Origin: Phyto melanocephala
Taxonomy: Eukaryota > Arthropoda > Insecta > Diptera > Rhinophoridae
Direction: 5' to 3'
DNA: 64,000 nt
Assembly (NCBI GenBank): GCA_941918925.1
Contig: OW799233.1
Location: 106,509,833 to 106,573,832, forward strand
Shown here: positions 32,866 to 44,644 of the stretch, one piece after another
Layout: every line of letters starts with the position of its first letter
Position numbering within the stretch: the stretch's first letter is position 1
Made by a program: the position numbers and the translations under genes
The notes under the pieces: model-generated
What the model was told of the DNA's origin: nothing
Database searches by the model: none
What the model saw: the letters and a program-made list of their open reading frames with translations, nothing else

Positions 32866-33455
32866 TCTATATATATAAAGTGAAACTCTGTGTGTGTGTG
32901 TGTTAGCTATAGACTCCGAAACTGTAAAACCGATCGGACTCAAACTTTGGCAAGTTGTTGTACACATTCCAGGGAGTGTTTATGGGTGGAAAAAAGTGGG
33001 CGGGGCCACACCCATACAAAATTAGTTATCAGTTTTAGCTACTTGCACCTGATGGATTTTTCTGAAACTTTGCACACATATCGAGCTGTCATGACTTTAT
33101 TTTTCGCCCATAAAAAATTTATAATTTTGAGGTTCTTGCACTGGACCGATTATTCTGAAACTTGGCACACATATCGAGCTGTCATGACTAAATAATTTCG
33201 TGTTTAGAAAAGTGGGCAGGGCCACGCCCATAAAATAAATTATAATTTTGAGGTACTTTCACTGGTCCGATTCTTCTGAAACTTTGCACACATATTGAGC
33301 TGTTATGACTTTACAATTTCGTGATTAGAAAATTGGGCAATGCCACGCCCATAAAAAAAAATTATATTTAGGTTTTTGCACTTGATATTCAATTAAAATT
33401 TAGAATGCATTTCGATTCATTAAGGGGCGTAGCAACGCGCGCCGGGATTTTCTAG
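32866..33455 (+). mobile_element. non-autonomous Helitron, family C, copy 1
   Basis: Starts TCTATATATATAAAGTGAAA after an A, followed by (GT)n and AGCTATAGACTCCGAAACTG; ends with GGCGTAGCAACGCGCGCC, a short hairpin sequence, then TTTTCTAG before T. TC..CTAG ends and insertion between A and T are Helitron hallmarks. The interior has about three ~121-base units with GGGCRRKGCCACGCCCAT. No Rep/helicase. Confidence 0.82.
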
Positions 33456-34197
33456 TTTATAATAAGAGGTAAAATTTGTTCGTGTTAATATAGGATAATC
33501 TACAAAATTACTCATTTGATTCCAAACATTGTTGCAATACTTCTTATGTTCCCAGATAATTCAAGAGATGTAATCAAGTGTAATAAAGATATTAAATACT
33601 GCTTCAATATTTACATTTAAAGTTTTTTTTACATTTGATTACAACTAAAATTTGTCATCCTATCAAGTTGAACATCTTTCAATAAGATTTTTTTATGTCA
33701 ATTTTTTTTTTAAATCCTTCATTCTATTTTACTTAACATTTTTCGATTATCTCGGTACCATCATCAGGAAGTCTGGGCCAAGTGTCTCCACATCACCATT
33801 TTTGTTAAATATTTTGGCGATTTATTGGTGATTTGTGAACAAAGCGTCTTTACTTTTTAAACATTTAAAAATATTTTTTTAATTTAATCAAGTAAAAAGT
33901 ACCAAATAGAGTTTAATATAAACTAGTGAATACCTGGTTCTAATGTCTCCAAATGTTTCCATTAGAACTATATATTCAATAGTTTTAACGTAGATTCTCA
34001 ACGACAAGTACATGTTAAAAGTCTATAACAAAGAACATTGACTGTAGTATAATTGATTAGTAGTACTGGTAATCAATAGTCAAAATCAAAATAGTGAATC
34101 AACATTGTTTCACCCTGCATTTTCTTGTTACTATTGCGTTAAAAGCTGGCCCCTAAATGATCAATCTTTGCTTGCTTATTAGCATAAACAAGAGCTT
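33456..34197. other. A+T-rich DNA, no feature recognised
   Basis: Nothing recognisable between the Helitron and the first B copy. Confidence 0.45.
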
Positions 34198-34455
34198 TGA
34201 AATCAACTTTTAGAAGCAACTATATGTTCCTCAGATCTGTGTATGGTATCAATCTTTTGGCAATATCGGGGAATGAATCGTTATTAAAATTCAGCACAAT
34301 CGCCCCATAACTTTCTGAGATATGAGCAAAAACCACGACCACCTCACAACAACATACATATATACTGGTTAGAGTAAACGTGGCATCGAATCCCAGCTGA
34401 GCCAAAAAAATTTTATTTTTATTTTATAAATTATTTATATTTTATTATTATTTTT
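34198..34455 (+). mobile_element. B-family element, 5'-truncated
   Basis: Starts within the element at GAAATCAACTTTTAGAAGCA and runs through CAGATCTG, TTTCTGAGATATGAGCAAAA and GAATCCCAGCTGAGCC to the T-rich tract, where the next B copy begins. The two form a partial tandem. Confidence 0.7.
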
Positions 34456-34874
34456 TTATACTCTTCACCTGTAGTGCACAAGGGTATATATAGCTTTGTC
34501 ATTCCGTTTGCAATTTCTACAATTTTAATTTCCTACCCCATAAAGTATATATTTTCTGAAAGCTTATGAATAGAGGAGTCGATTAAGCCCTGACCGTCTG
34601 CCCGTCTGTCCGTGTGTTGGTTGAAATCAACTTTTAGAAGCAACTATATATTCCTCAGATCTGTAAATGTTATCAATCTCTTGGAAATATCCAGGAATGA
34701 ATCGCTATTGAAATTCAGCGCAAACGCCCCATAACTTTCTGAGATATGAGCAAAAACCACGACCACCTTGTTTTTTTCACAATTACAACAACAACATACA
34801 TACATACTGGTTAGAGTAAACGTGGCATAGAATCCCAGCTGAGCCAAATTTTATTTTTTTTATTTTATAAATTA

Positions 34875-35695
34875 CTAGCCAAACCCGGCGCGCGTTGCTA
34901 CGCCCCTTAATGAATCGAAATGCATTCTGAATTTTAATTGAATATCAAGTGCAAAAACCTAAAAATTATAATTTTTAATGGGCGTGGCCCTGCCCACTTT
35001 TCTAATCACGAAATTGTAAAGTCATAACAGCTCAATATGTGTGCAAAGTTTCAGAATAATCAGTCAAGTGCAAGTACCTCAAAATTAAAATTGTTTTTAT
35101 GGGCGTGGCACTGCCCACTTTTTTTATCACGAAATTGTAAAGTCATAACAGCTCAATATGTGTGCAAAGTTTCAGAATAATCGGTCAAGTGCAAGTACCT
35201 CAAAATGATACCTTTTTTTTATAGGCGTGGCACTGCCCACTTTTCTAATCACAAAATTATTTAGTCATGACAGCTCAATATGTGTGCAAAGTTTCAGAAA
35301 AATCGGTCTGGTGCAAGTACCTCAAAATTGTACCCTTTTTTTATGGGCGTGGCCCCGCCCACTTTTTTAGTCACAAAATTATAAAGTCACGACAGCTTAA
35401 TATGTGTGCAAAGTTTCAGAAAAATCGGTCCAGTGCAAGTACCTCAAAATTAAAACTTTTTTAGGGGCGTGGCCCCGCCCACTTTTCTTATCACGAAATT
35501 ATTAAGTCATGACAGCTCGATATGTGTGCAAAGTTTCAGAAAAATCGGTCAAGTGCAAGTAGCTAAAACTGATAACTAATTTTTTATGGGCGTGGCCCCG
35601 CCCACTTTTTTTCATCCATAAACACTCCCCGGTATGTGTACAACAACTTACCAAAGTTTGAGCCCGATCGGTTTTGCAGTTTCAGAGTCTATAGC

Positions 35696-35732
<37 letters not shown>

Positions 35733-35748
35733 TTCACTTTTATATATA
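34875..35748 (-). mobile_element. non-autonomous Helitron, family C, copy 2
   Basis: Reading the minus strand, the 3' end is CTAG (34875-34878) next to the CGGCGCGCGTTGCTACGCC hairpin; the 5' end is the TATATATA tract at 35748, where copy 3 has inserted. Six units of about 121 bases with GGGCGTGGC..GCCCACTTTT and GTGTGCAAAGTTTCAGAA fill the body. No coding capacity. Confidence 0.82.
35698..35728. repeat. (CA)n microsatellite within Helitron copy 2
   Basis: About 15 CA units near the Helitron 5' end; every C copy has this at the same place. Confidence 0.95.
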
Positions 35749-36568
35749 CTAGCCAAACCCGGCGCGCGTTGCTACGCCCCTTAATGAATCGAAATGCATT
35801 CTGAATTTTAATTGAATATCAAGTGCAAAAACCTAAAAATTATAATTTTTTATGGGCGTGGCATTGCCCACTTTTCTAATCACGAAAATGTAAAGTCATA
35901 ACAGCTCAATATGTGTGCAAAGTTTCAGTAGAATCGGACCAGTGCAAGTACCTCAAAATTATAATTGTTTTAATGGGCGTGGCCCTGCCCACTTTTCTAA
36001 TCATGAAATTGTAAAGTCATAAGAGTCCAATACGTGTGCAAAGTTTCAGAATAATCGGTCCAGTGCAAGTACCTCAAAATGATACCTTTTTTTTATGGGC
36101 GAGGCCCTGCCCACTTTTCTGATCACGAAATTATTTAGTCATGACAGCTCAATATGTGTGCAAAGTTTCAGAAAAATCGGTCTGGTGCAAGTACCTCAAA
36201 ATTATAACCTTTTTTTATGGGCGTGGCCCCGCCCACTTTTTTAATCACGAAATTTTATGGTTATGACAGCTTAGTATGTGTGCAAAGTTTCAGAAAAATC
36301 GGTCCAGTGCAAGTACCTCAAAATTAAAACTTTTTTAGGGGCGTGGCCCCGCCCACTTTTCTTATCACAAAATTATGTAGTCTTGACAGCTCGATATGTG
36401 TGCAAAATTTCAGAAAAATCGTTCAAGTGCAAGTAGCTAAAACTGATAACTAATTTTTATGGGCGTGGCCCCGCCCACTTTTTTCCATCCATAAACACTC
36501 CCTGGTATGTGTCCAACAACTTGCCAAAGTTTGAGTCCGATCGGTTTTACAGTTTCGGAGTCTATAGC

Positions 36569-36621
<53 letters not shown>

Positions 36622-36636
36622 TTCACTTTTATATAT

Positions 36637-36641
<5 letters not shown>
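35749..36641 (-). mobile_element. non-autonomous Helitron, family C, copy 3 (in the end of copy 2)
   Basis: CTAG at 35749-35752 directly follows the TATATATA of copy 2; the other end is TATATAGA at 36641 followed by TAGAT. This is what is expected if copy 3 inserted between A and T of the terminal TATATATAGA of copy 2. Body as in copy 2. Confidence 0.82.
36571..36617. repeat. (AC)n microsatellite within Helitron copy 3
   Basis: About 23 uninterrupted AC units, longer than in other C copies. Confidence 0.95.

Positions 36642-36678
<37 letters not shown>
36637..36678. repeat. (GATA)n microsatellite at the Helitron boundary
   Basis: About ten GATA units beginning at the Helitron terminal GA dinucleotide. 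Confidence 0.93.
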
Positions 36679-36985
36679 TTATATTTTATTATTTTTTTAT
36701 ATTTTTTTTAATTTTTTTAAAAATTTTTTTTAAAAAAATTATAAGATTCGGCACGGCCGAATATATATTTGTTTTTTTTATATATTTTTTATTGTTTTTT
36801 TTTTGTTTATGTAATTTTTTTTTTAAACACATACGTAAACACAATTTATAATTCTGCAATGGGTTGTTTTGTATATGTATGTACGTATTTCATATGAGAT
36901 GAATGATGATACAAACAATTGTTATTGCATGACTACACGTCGTGAGTTGTATATAAGATTCGGCACGGCCGAATATAGCACTTTT

Positions 36986-38068
36986 AGATAATTTGCTTAC
37001 TTAACGTTTGGTTCAACAAGTGATGGTTTCACGCGCTGTATGACATGTTGTGACGTCTTGTTGAAAACATTTCTCCTCTAAGTGATTTGCAATAAGAAGA
37101 TGAATAAAAAATCACAAAACTGAGTTGTTGACACATTCGACGGATAGATAAAATTAAGTCTTTTATCACACTTGCGTCTACAGCGGCGATGGCTTTTTCT
37201 ATGCGTATGGTACGATTTTAATATAAATGAATATTATCCAAAAGAGTTAATGTGGTCATAAATCGATCCATAGTATTTCGTATTACCTTCTTAGATGGCG
37301 AACAGAGAGCGAACTTGTGAAATAAATTTCCACGATTTGTGTCGTTGTTCTGGTATTTGAATTATAATTTGATAAAGTATATGAAAAAAGGTGCTACACT
37401 ATCGAAAGTTCCATTGGCCTAATAAAACAGCCTAGAGTAGGGTATAAATTTCATTATAATAGTAAGTAAAATATACGATACTTTTATACTACACTGATAT
37501 TAAAAAAAGTAAAAATTTAAGTTTAACTTTAAAAAAGTGATTTATTTATCCATGTGCAAACACAAATAAATTATTCATTGCATTTCTCACCAATAATGTC
37601 CATCTAAATATTGAACAAAACAGCTGTAACTCTGCTCAAAAATATATTTTTTTTAACAAACGAAATAAATAAATGTCATTCGTTTAAAATGTTTTTACCA
37701 TATTGCTCGAAAAAAATAAAAAAAAATTAAATTATATTACAATTTTCATTTTGAAGCCATTTGTATGCAATTGTATTATGTATTTTGAAATACACTTCTT
37801 TTCGACTTAAGCTGAAATACACATAAATACTTTTTTGTATGGAATGTTTTTTAATATTCTTATTTTTTTTTTCAAATACTTTGGTTTACATTTTAAATCA
37901 AATTTTGTAGATTTTATTCGTAATAGCGTACATCTTTTATATACCCTCCACCAACAGTAGTGACATAAGTTTTTCGTTTTATGTGCAACATTAACAAAAG
38001 AGAACCTAAAAAATTATGTCTATGCTTATAATAAGGTGGTAAAAACGAGTCTGATCATAATATCTATC
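36986..38068. other. A+T-rich DNA with one transposase fragment
   Basis: Apart from the mariner fragment near 37110-37205 nothing is recognised. TATACCCTCCACCAACAGTA at about 37939 may be a stray A/B start. Confidence 0.45.
37110..37205 (-). pseudogene. mariner-type transposase N-terminal fragment
   Basis: The minus strand reads IAAVDASVIKDLILSIRRMC then QQLS, matching the NIAAVxxSVxxDxxxSIRRRSQQL segment between the two helix-turn-helix motifs of this mariner group. DNA beside it (37031-37090) resembles 22750-22790, the flank of the intronic mariner, which suggests the same family. Confidence 0.6.
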
Positions 38069-38800
38069 TCTATACATATATAAAAATCAATGTGTGTTTG
38101 TATGTTTGTTTGTGTTTTATAGACGGTTAAACGGCTGGACCGATTTCCTTGACAGAATCTTTCTGTATGTCTGCAAGGAACTATAGGCTATACTTTGGTT
38201 TGAAATTGTAAGTGGGAAGGGTGCCACACCCTATTAAATAATAAGTATTAAATATTATATATCACGAAAGCTAATGCAGATAGAGTCTTCAAATTAAGTA
38301 CGGTAAACTTTGACATCCACACGAATATTTGGGTAAACAATGGGCGGACTTTCAATAGTAGGCGTGGCCACATGAATTAAATACTAAATTTCGTATATTT
38401 GGAAAACGATATCGATTAGAGTACTAAAATTTTGCAAGAGCAACTTTGCCACCCAAAAAAACAGTTCTGGAAAAAATGGATACATTAGAAATAGTGGACG
38501 TGGCAGCTCTCATAGCAATTGAATACTAAAATTCATATATTCGGGAAGCGATAACAGTTAGAGTACCCAAATTTAGCACGAGAAGCTTTGACATCTATAT
38601 TACTATTTTGATAAGAAATGGATGCTTTAGTAATAGTGGGCGTGGCACCTGTCATATGAATTAAATACAAAAATTCGTATATTCGGGAAGCGATAATAGT
38701 TAGAGTATCCAAATTTTGCAAGAGACACTTTGACATCTATATGATTATTTGAATAAGAAATGGTTGATTTAGTAATAGTAGGAGTGGCATATTATATTTA
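38069..38800 (+). mobile_element. Helitron-like element with internal ~138-base repeats
   Basis: Starts TCTATACATATATAAAAATC then AATGTGTGTTTGTATG, the usual insect Helitron 5' form, followed by GACGGTTAAACGGCTGGACC. The body has degenerate repeats with GGGCGTGGC, GAATTAAATAC, TTCGTATATTCGGGAAGCGA and CTTTGACATC. No CTAG end recognised. Confidence 0.6.
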
Positions 38801-39537
38801 TTTTATATTTTATTTTTGATTTTTACTTATATTATTATTTTACTTATATTATTTATAGTTCACTGTATTTAACTGGACAAACCCTTTTATTTGATACCAA
38901 TTTTGTGGAGATTGAAGAAAGCAAGGTCATAAGACTCTATTTGACTCAACTATCAGCCATTTTATTTTAAAAGCCATCTTAGTTTTCAACTTTTCTATAG
39001 TTTACTGCAATATTTGATACCAATATTGAGGGGGTTAAAGTGAGAACATTTTAAATTACTAGAATAAATATAAATAAAAATAAATTTATCGCAAATAATT
39101 ATGTAGTAGCGGCCATCTTAGATTTTAAATCGTTTTTATAGTGCATCATATTTTTCTAGCCAAGCACTTTGTATCATATTGCTCCTCTCTGTTGTTCAGA
39201 AGCCAAAAACCAACGATCTTCATTTTTAAATTTTAGAAAAAGCATTAAAGTATTTGTATTTAAGTGCTTATATCTTGGTTAGTTTCTAACCGATTTATAA
39301 ATTTTTTTTCGGCAATAATTTTCGAAATTTTCGCTTTAATTTCAAATGTCTTTATCGTGCACGAAAAATTATTAGAAGCATTAGTAGTAACTTGATGTAT
39401 ATAAAAAAAGTTATATATTTTTATTAGTAATGTTTGCCTATAACTTTGCCGATTAGTGACCAATTTGTTTTACGAATGTCGGTGTATCATATATATACAA
39501 ATTTTGATTTTTATGATTAAAGCTTAGGAAAACACAG
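38801..39537. other. A+T-rich DNA with B-body-like segments
   Basis: Segments such as GGACAAACCCTTTTATTTGA and TTGATACCAATATTGAGGGG resemble the reverse of the long B body near 15330 and 20480. No clear borders. Confidence 0.4.
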
Positions 39538-39826
39538 AGGCAGTTGTGTTTAGTTGGTCATATCTTAAATAGTTACTGTGCTGGATTTCAGTAACAATTC
39601 ATTTTCAGATAATTGCAAAGTATTGATATCATATGCAGATCTCTGCTGGAGGTTTCTTCAATTGATTTTACCAACACATGGACAAACAGACAGTATTAGT
39701 TGACACTGCTAGTCATAAGCTTTCAGAGAAAATTTATGGGGTCGGAAATGAATATTGTAGAAATTTCAAACCGAGTGACAAAGATAAAAAACCCTTGGCA
39801 CTACAGGTATAAATATAGTTGAGCCC
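39538..39826 (-). mobile_element. B-related element, partial
   Basis: Reverse-oriented: CAGAGGCAGTTGTGTTTAGT, then TTGATATCATATGCAGATCT, GACAAACAGACAG, TAAGCTTTCAGAGAAAATTT and GGGGTCGGAAATGAATATTG, ending in a diverged ACTACAGGTATAAATATA. Confidence 0.6.
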
Positions 39827-40818
39827 ATGATTGTGGACCGGGTTCGATTAGATATGTATTTAATCTAAGTATGTTATTTACCTTTAAAACTTCTACTAAT
39901 AACAACTGCTACACGCAAATATTGTTTAATAAGCAGTTTTAGTTAAGGATAGTGTAAAAGATTCCACACAGTTGACACCAGACCTTTTTTTCTCAATTTG
40001 TTTTATATTTCTTTTAAGCTGACATCTCAACATGATTACACTTACACAAGTGTCACGTGCTTAATAACAAGTATGCTTTCGAGCTATTTCTGTTATAGTT
40101 GTATTAGAAATACACTTGTCGCAATGTAGTAGTCACTTCACTCTCATGCACAGTGATATAAAAGTTTTCTGCATTTTTGCTTGAAATTCTTTTTTGAAAT
40201 AAAAAAATTTATATATATTAAACATATCCAATTAATTTTAATACAAAAATAAATATATAAATTTATATTATTGCATTATTGTATAGTGTAGGCACAAAGC
40301 CATGAATGCTTGTAAAAATTTAATATCCTTTTTGTTTAAGAGCCCAATTGAGCATGGATGCAAACGCTGGTCATGTGTCTGATATTATTTTTTATAATTT
40401 AAATGTATGTCATATGAAGTTAATACAACTAAATTAAAATTATATATAAAAGAAGTAAATCAATTTAAAAAATGTTTGCAAAAATTTCTTTTATAAAAAA
40501 AATTTTCAATACCCTTTTTTAGGAAAAATTTCATTAAATTTTCTTTTTTAAAAATGTGCATATTAATAAATAATATGGAGTATAAGAAAAAGTAAAAGCG
40601 CTATAATTGGCTGTGCCACACGTAGCATCATCAGCAAATGTTAAAGAAATATACAAATTAAATTTTAATGTGAACCATTTTTATTTTGACTTAAGTTCAT
40701 TTATTCTTTTATTTTAATTTTATAATTTAAATTAAATTAAATTGTAATCATTTTTAGGAATATTCTTTCTAAAATTACTTCCGATATTAGCCGAGTGGAA
40801 CTTAATTTAATTTAATTT
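39827..40818. other. A+T-rich DNA, no feature recognised
   Basis: Nothing recognisable; TTTAATTTAATTTAA repeats occur just before the LINE fragment. Confidence 0.45.
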
Positions 40819-41633
40819 AACGGCCACAACCAAGATCCTACAAGGAAGTGGCTAAGGACCACCTTATTTGGGCGATCATTGACCGCAACTCCAGCGATGG
40901 CACCATTTCCTGCAGCAACTGGAAATTGGTTGTCATGGCTCTCAATGGGGTGTTCTTTAAAGTTGTTCGGGACAACCCGGGACCACCACCCCAGTGCGAA
41001 GATGCTGGCTGGTACCAAGGCCACATCAAACTCATAGCCTGTACAGACGAGCGTTCAGCGCAGCTGCACAAAACCGCCATAGAGTCCCTCGGGGAAGTAT
41101 GGTCTGGCGCGAAGCTCGAGGCAATACCTCTCGCCGATGTGCCACAAAGGCCGAGATCTATTGCCAAGATTCCCGCAATACCATCCGACCCAAAGGAGAT
41201 TCTGGAGATTATGCAGGTCAGTAATCCTCAGCTACCCACAAAGGACTGGAAAATAGCCAAGGTTACTGAAGCTGTAGAAGGCTCCAGGAAGGCCACTGTT
41301 ATTATAAACAGTGACTCCCTGTCTCCACTTCGAAAGACTCAGGGAAAGATATACTATGGTTTTGGTACTATCTTTCTCCGGGTCTATAAGTGTGATGACA
41401 AGGAGAAGCCTCAAGCTCCGGAGAGTAAGGACTCTTCTAAGGATCTTTCCATGAGCTGTGACGATGAATCTGCTCTTTCATCGGACATTGATGACACCCA
41501 ATCGGTCTCAGGACTAGTGGGGGAATTCTTTGGTAAGATGGAAGTGGCAGAAGATGAAGACGCCCTTCTAGAATCTGACGACGGTTCAGAGGACGCCGAT
41601 GTCACAGTCGTCCACAGCGATCAGCTACATTAA
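40819..41633 (+). pseudogene. non-LTR retrotransposon ORF1 fragment (DUF4780-like)
   Basis: An open frame of at least 261 codons from the first ATG; homologous-looking sequence extends upstream (PQPRSYKEVAKDHLIWAIID), so the ATG is internal and the 5' end is cut. Features: HLIWAIIDRN, a GNWKLV-like CSNWKLVVMALNG, GWYQGHIKLIACTDERSAQL, DWKIAKVTEA, a GFGTIFLRVYKCD strand, then an acidic Ser-rich tail. This arrangement resembles the DUF4780 region of insect non-LTR retrotransposon ORF1. It overlaps the start of ORF2. Base composition is close to even, unlike the A+T-rich surroundings, suggesting a relatively recent insertion. The clade (Loa, Jockey, I or R1) is not decided. Confidence 0.75.
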
Positions 41634-42051
41634 AAGTTACTCAAATCAACCTTCACCACTCAACAGCGGCGTCAGCTGCTCTACTCCTCCGACTGTTTTC
41701 AGGCACGGAGGATCTTATATGTGTCCAAGAACCATTGTTGTACAAAGACAGGGTTTGCGGACTAAACAAGGATGGCTACTACATTCTGTATGCAGCCGGA
41801 ACAGATCTTGCATTATGGCCAAAAACAATCTTAAAGCTTTTGTTCTATCCGACTTCAGTGATAAGGACACCTGTACTATAGCCATCGAGAACAAGAGGCG
41901 AATAGTCTGGCTAATGAGCTGTTATATGGCGCACGATCATGGAGTGAACCCACCTAACTCCATCACTAGGAAGGCGATGTCTTACGCGAACGAAAGGAAC
42001 ATCCCTCTTATAATTTGCGCGGATGCCAACCACCGAAAAATTGGCTTTTAA
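41599..42051 (+). pseudogene. non-LTR retrotransposon ORF2 start (endonuclease), frameshifted and truncated
   Basis: Two frames are needed. Around 41706-41815 one reads EDLICVQEPLLYKDRVCGLN and continues to LYAAGTDLALWP; from about 41815 another reads MAKNNLKAFVLSDFSDKDTC, IPLIICADANHRKIGF and stop. VQEP and ADAN match the APE-type endonuclease motifs QEP and ADxNAHH. The LINE sequence breaks at ADAN (about 42033). So there is one frameshift near 41815 and loss of all downstream endonuclease and reverse transcriptase sequence. Dead fragment. Confidence 0.72.
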
Positions 42052-44091
42052 ATAATCCGAAAATCGCCTATTTTTAAAAAAACTGGCAGCTTTATAGAGA
42101 AATATTTCAAATTCTTACTTTATAAAAATTTTTAATTTTCTAAATATTAGAAAGAAAATGAAAATTTTTAATTCAAAAAAATATTTCTAATCAAATCACT
42201 GTAACAGCTAAATATTTTTTTTCAACTTGACCATGAGCTAAAGTTGCTCACTCACTTATGCTAAAAATCCCTGTGTTCCTTAGTCTGCTTGTTGGATTCA
42301 AAAAACTTCATGCTCCTTGTTCGTTGTTGAACTACAAGATGTTTCCTACCAGTTAGAAAATTTGCATACAATTGACTTACTTCTTAATAATCCTTAAAAA
42401 TGTAAGTTGTGTTGCCGTTTTTTCCGTTTATTTTTTGTCTTCATTTCGTTTAGTTATTTTTCTTTCTTATCTCTTATTTCGTTTAGATTTAAGCTTCACC
42501 AAACCATAGCAATAACAATAAATAGTAAGTAAGTGAATAACAACACAAAATATTTTTTTGTTACTGTTGATTAACTTAAAATACATATGTACATCGTTCT
42601 AAATACGTGTTCTGTGGCATTTAAGCGATTAAAAAATATATATTCACAAATGTCAAAGAAACTAAAAATAAATCCTTAAGGAGCATTATCGAAAATTTTA
42701 AATATTGTTTTGTAACTAAGGCCAGGCAGGCAGGCTAATAAATAAATTTGTTTATCATCATAAGATTTTCAAATTGTTGCTGACATTTTCCATTAAAAAT
42801 CTATTACATTACAAAATGTGCGAAGCAATTGTCATATTTTGCAAGATTTAAATGTCAAAGGACTGCTGCTTATTGACTGTAAATAGATACATTAAAAATG
42901 CACAAGTAAACACTATGTTACTTGTTCTAACTCCTTGCCTTTGTACTCTATATGCAAGTATTTGTTGCATAATCATATGGAGGAGGATATGAACACCTTA
43001 AGACAGTTATAAGCAATATACAATTAAATTTACATAAACAAATGTATATACTGACACTGATTGCATTTTATGTGCATATGTTTGTGTCTACAGTGAATCA
43101 GCATACATGTCGGCAATAATAAACAACACAAGTGATTGACAAAGGCCTCTGACACCTCTAAAAGCCACAATTTAATGATGGTTAATGGCAGATAGTGAAA
43201 ATGTCTCAAAACAGGTAAACGTTTCTAAGTGTTTAGGCTGGCGTGTATGTTTAAGGTAAAATATCACATTCATATTTTAATGGCGTAGCTAAATAATTAA
43301 GGTTTGAGTTAAAGCAAATACAAATTTACAAAGAGAGCTTTACAGTGAAGCTGGAGCTAATTGAGCTTTGAGTTAAAGAAAATTAAAATTTACAAAGAGG
43401 TCTTGGCAGAAAGGGTATCAATTTAGTTAAAAGAAAAAACAATTTAACTGTTTTGTATTAAATACAATACAAATACAGGGATGCTAATTATTTGTATCGG
43501 AAAGTGATATTTAGTTAAATTGTGTTCTTGAATATTAGATGCTTAAATCTTCTACTAAAGTTCTTATTACTTTATTAGCAGTCCTTCGTCTCAAAAATGT
43601 TTTTTTATATCTATATAACTATTTCTCTTTTTTTAAAACGCAAACATTCTTAACATTTTGCTCTAGCAAAATATCGTTTAATGAAAAATCGCTCAAAATA
43701 CATAAAGGGCTTATGGGATATTACCTTAAAATAAATGAATAATCGCCTAAAAACTAAATATAAAATATTTAATAAATCCACAATTTAATACCAAGGCATA
43801 TTCATACAAGTACATGCAACGGCGAATTAATACAACAAAGCAACTCTTAAGGTGATATATTCTGTCAAGGCCAATTCGTATATCAGGGTAGGAAAAGTTG
43901 TTTTGATATGTTAAGTTTAATAAAATCTTATTAAAAGAAGAATTAATATTTTTAAAACGCATTATAAATTGTGCAAAAGCAACAAATATACATAAATTTG
44001 GTATATTTATGATCAAAAAAATACACTCATGTTAATTGTTTAATACCCAAACCAAAATCTCATTTCCCATCACTGCAATAATAAATTAAAT
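42052..44091. other. A+T-rich DNA, no feature recognised
   Basis: Nothing recognisable; the small open frames at 43539 and 43747 carry no known motif. Confidence 0.45.
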
Positions 44092-44170
44092 CAAGGCGAA
44101 TTCAACAAATTTTGACAAGATGCCTCCTAATCAGCTGGGCTGGCAATTTCACCTGTATGAATTCGCCTTG
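44092..44170. mobile_element. small hairpin MITE (CAAGGCGAATTCA family)
   Basis: CAAGGCGAATTCA at the left and TGAATTCGCCTTG at the right are exact inverse complements; 79 bases in total. Related to the hairpin at 3576-3694. Confidence 0.72.
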
Positions 44171-44644
44171 TTTACTACCAAGTCGAATTTTCATAATTTT
44201 CTAAATTTTTAAAATAGTTTAAATATATTTTATTCTTTTATACAAAATTTTTAAGGCATTTTAATATTTAAGAACGTTTTAAAATAATCTTTAAATTAAA
44301 TGAGATAATGAATGAATAATTGAATTGAATTGAAAAAAGTATATTTTTGACGACACTAGCCGAGTTGAATGCATTTTCTTAACTAGCTACTATTTTAGAG
44401 TTGTCAAACCGGTTCCCGAATAATTCGAAAAATCGTTGCTTTTATATTTTACGGTTTTTTAAAAACGATTTTTCTGTCTTGAATTATTCGACAATATCAA
44501 ATAGTTTGATTCGCTTAAATACATATGAATGCCCCCGTACACATAAACAACTTTTCTATTACAATCTTTTAAACTCTCTATAGAAATTACTTTCGTCTCT
44601 AACACACTCGAGAATTTCTAAAAGTTTTCATCATAGTGTGAGCA
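44171..44644. other. A+T-rich DNA, no feature recognised
   Basis: Nothing recognisable. Confidence 0.4.

Larger units (their letters stand above)
34456..36985 (+). mobile_element. B-family element interrupted by two tandem Helitrons
   Basis: Starts TTATACTCTTCACCTGTAG with paired AAGGGTATATATAG, follows the B consensus to GAATCCCAGCTGAGCC, is interrupted at 34875-36641, then resumes in the T-rich tract and ends GATTCGGCACGGCCGAATAT at about 36958-36985. An additional TTCGGCACGGCCGAA hairpin at about 36748-36762 suggests a further partial copy in the tail. Confidence 0.7.

Noticed and set aside
32890..33195. 101-codon plus-strand frame (MCVCVSYRLRNCK..)
   Set aside because: It lies wholly within the Helitron and translates its GT run and 121-base units; unit length variation would destroy the frame.
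34220..34847. Two minus-strand frames beginning MAQLGF.ATFTLTS
   Set aside because: They are translations of the conserved B-repeat sequence and recur wherever B does; other B copies break the frame.
35267..35464. 65-codon frames at 35267 and 56646
   Set aside because: Shadow frames across family C tandem units; same wording in both because the DNA is the same repeat.
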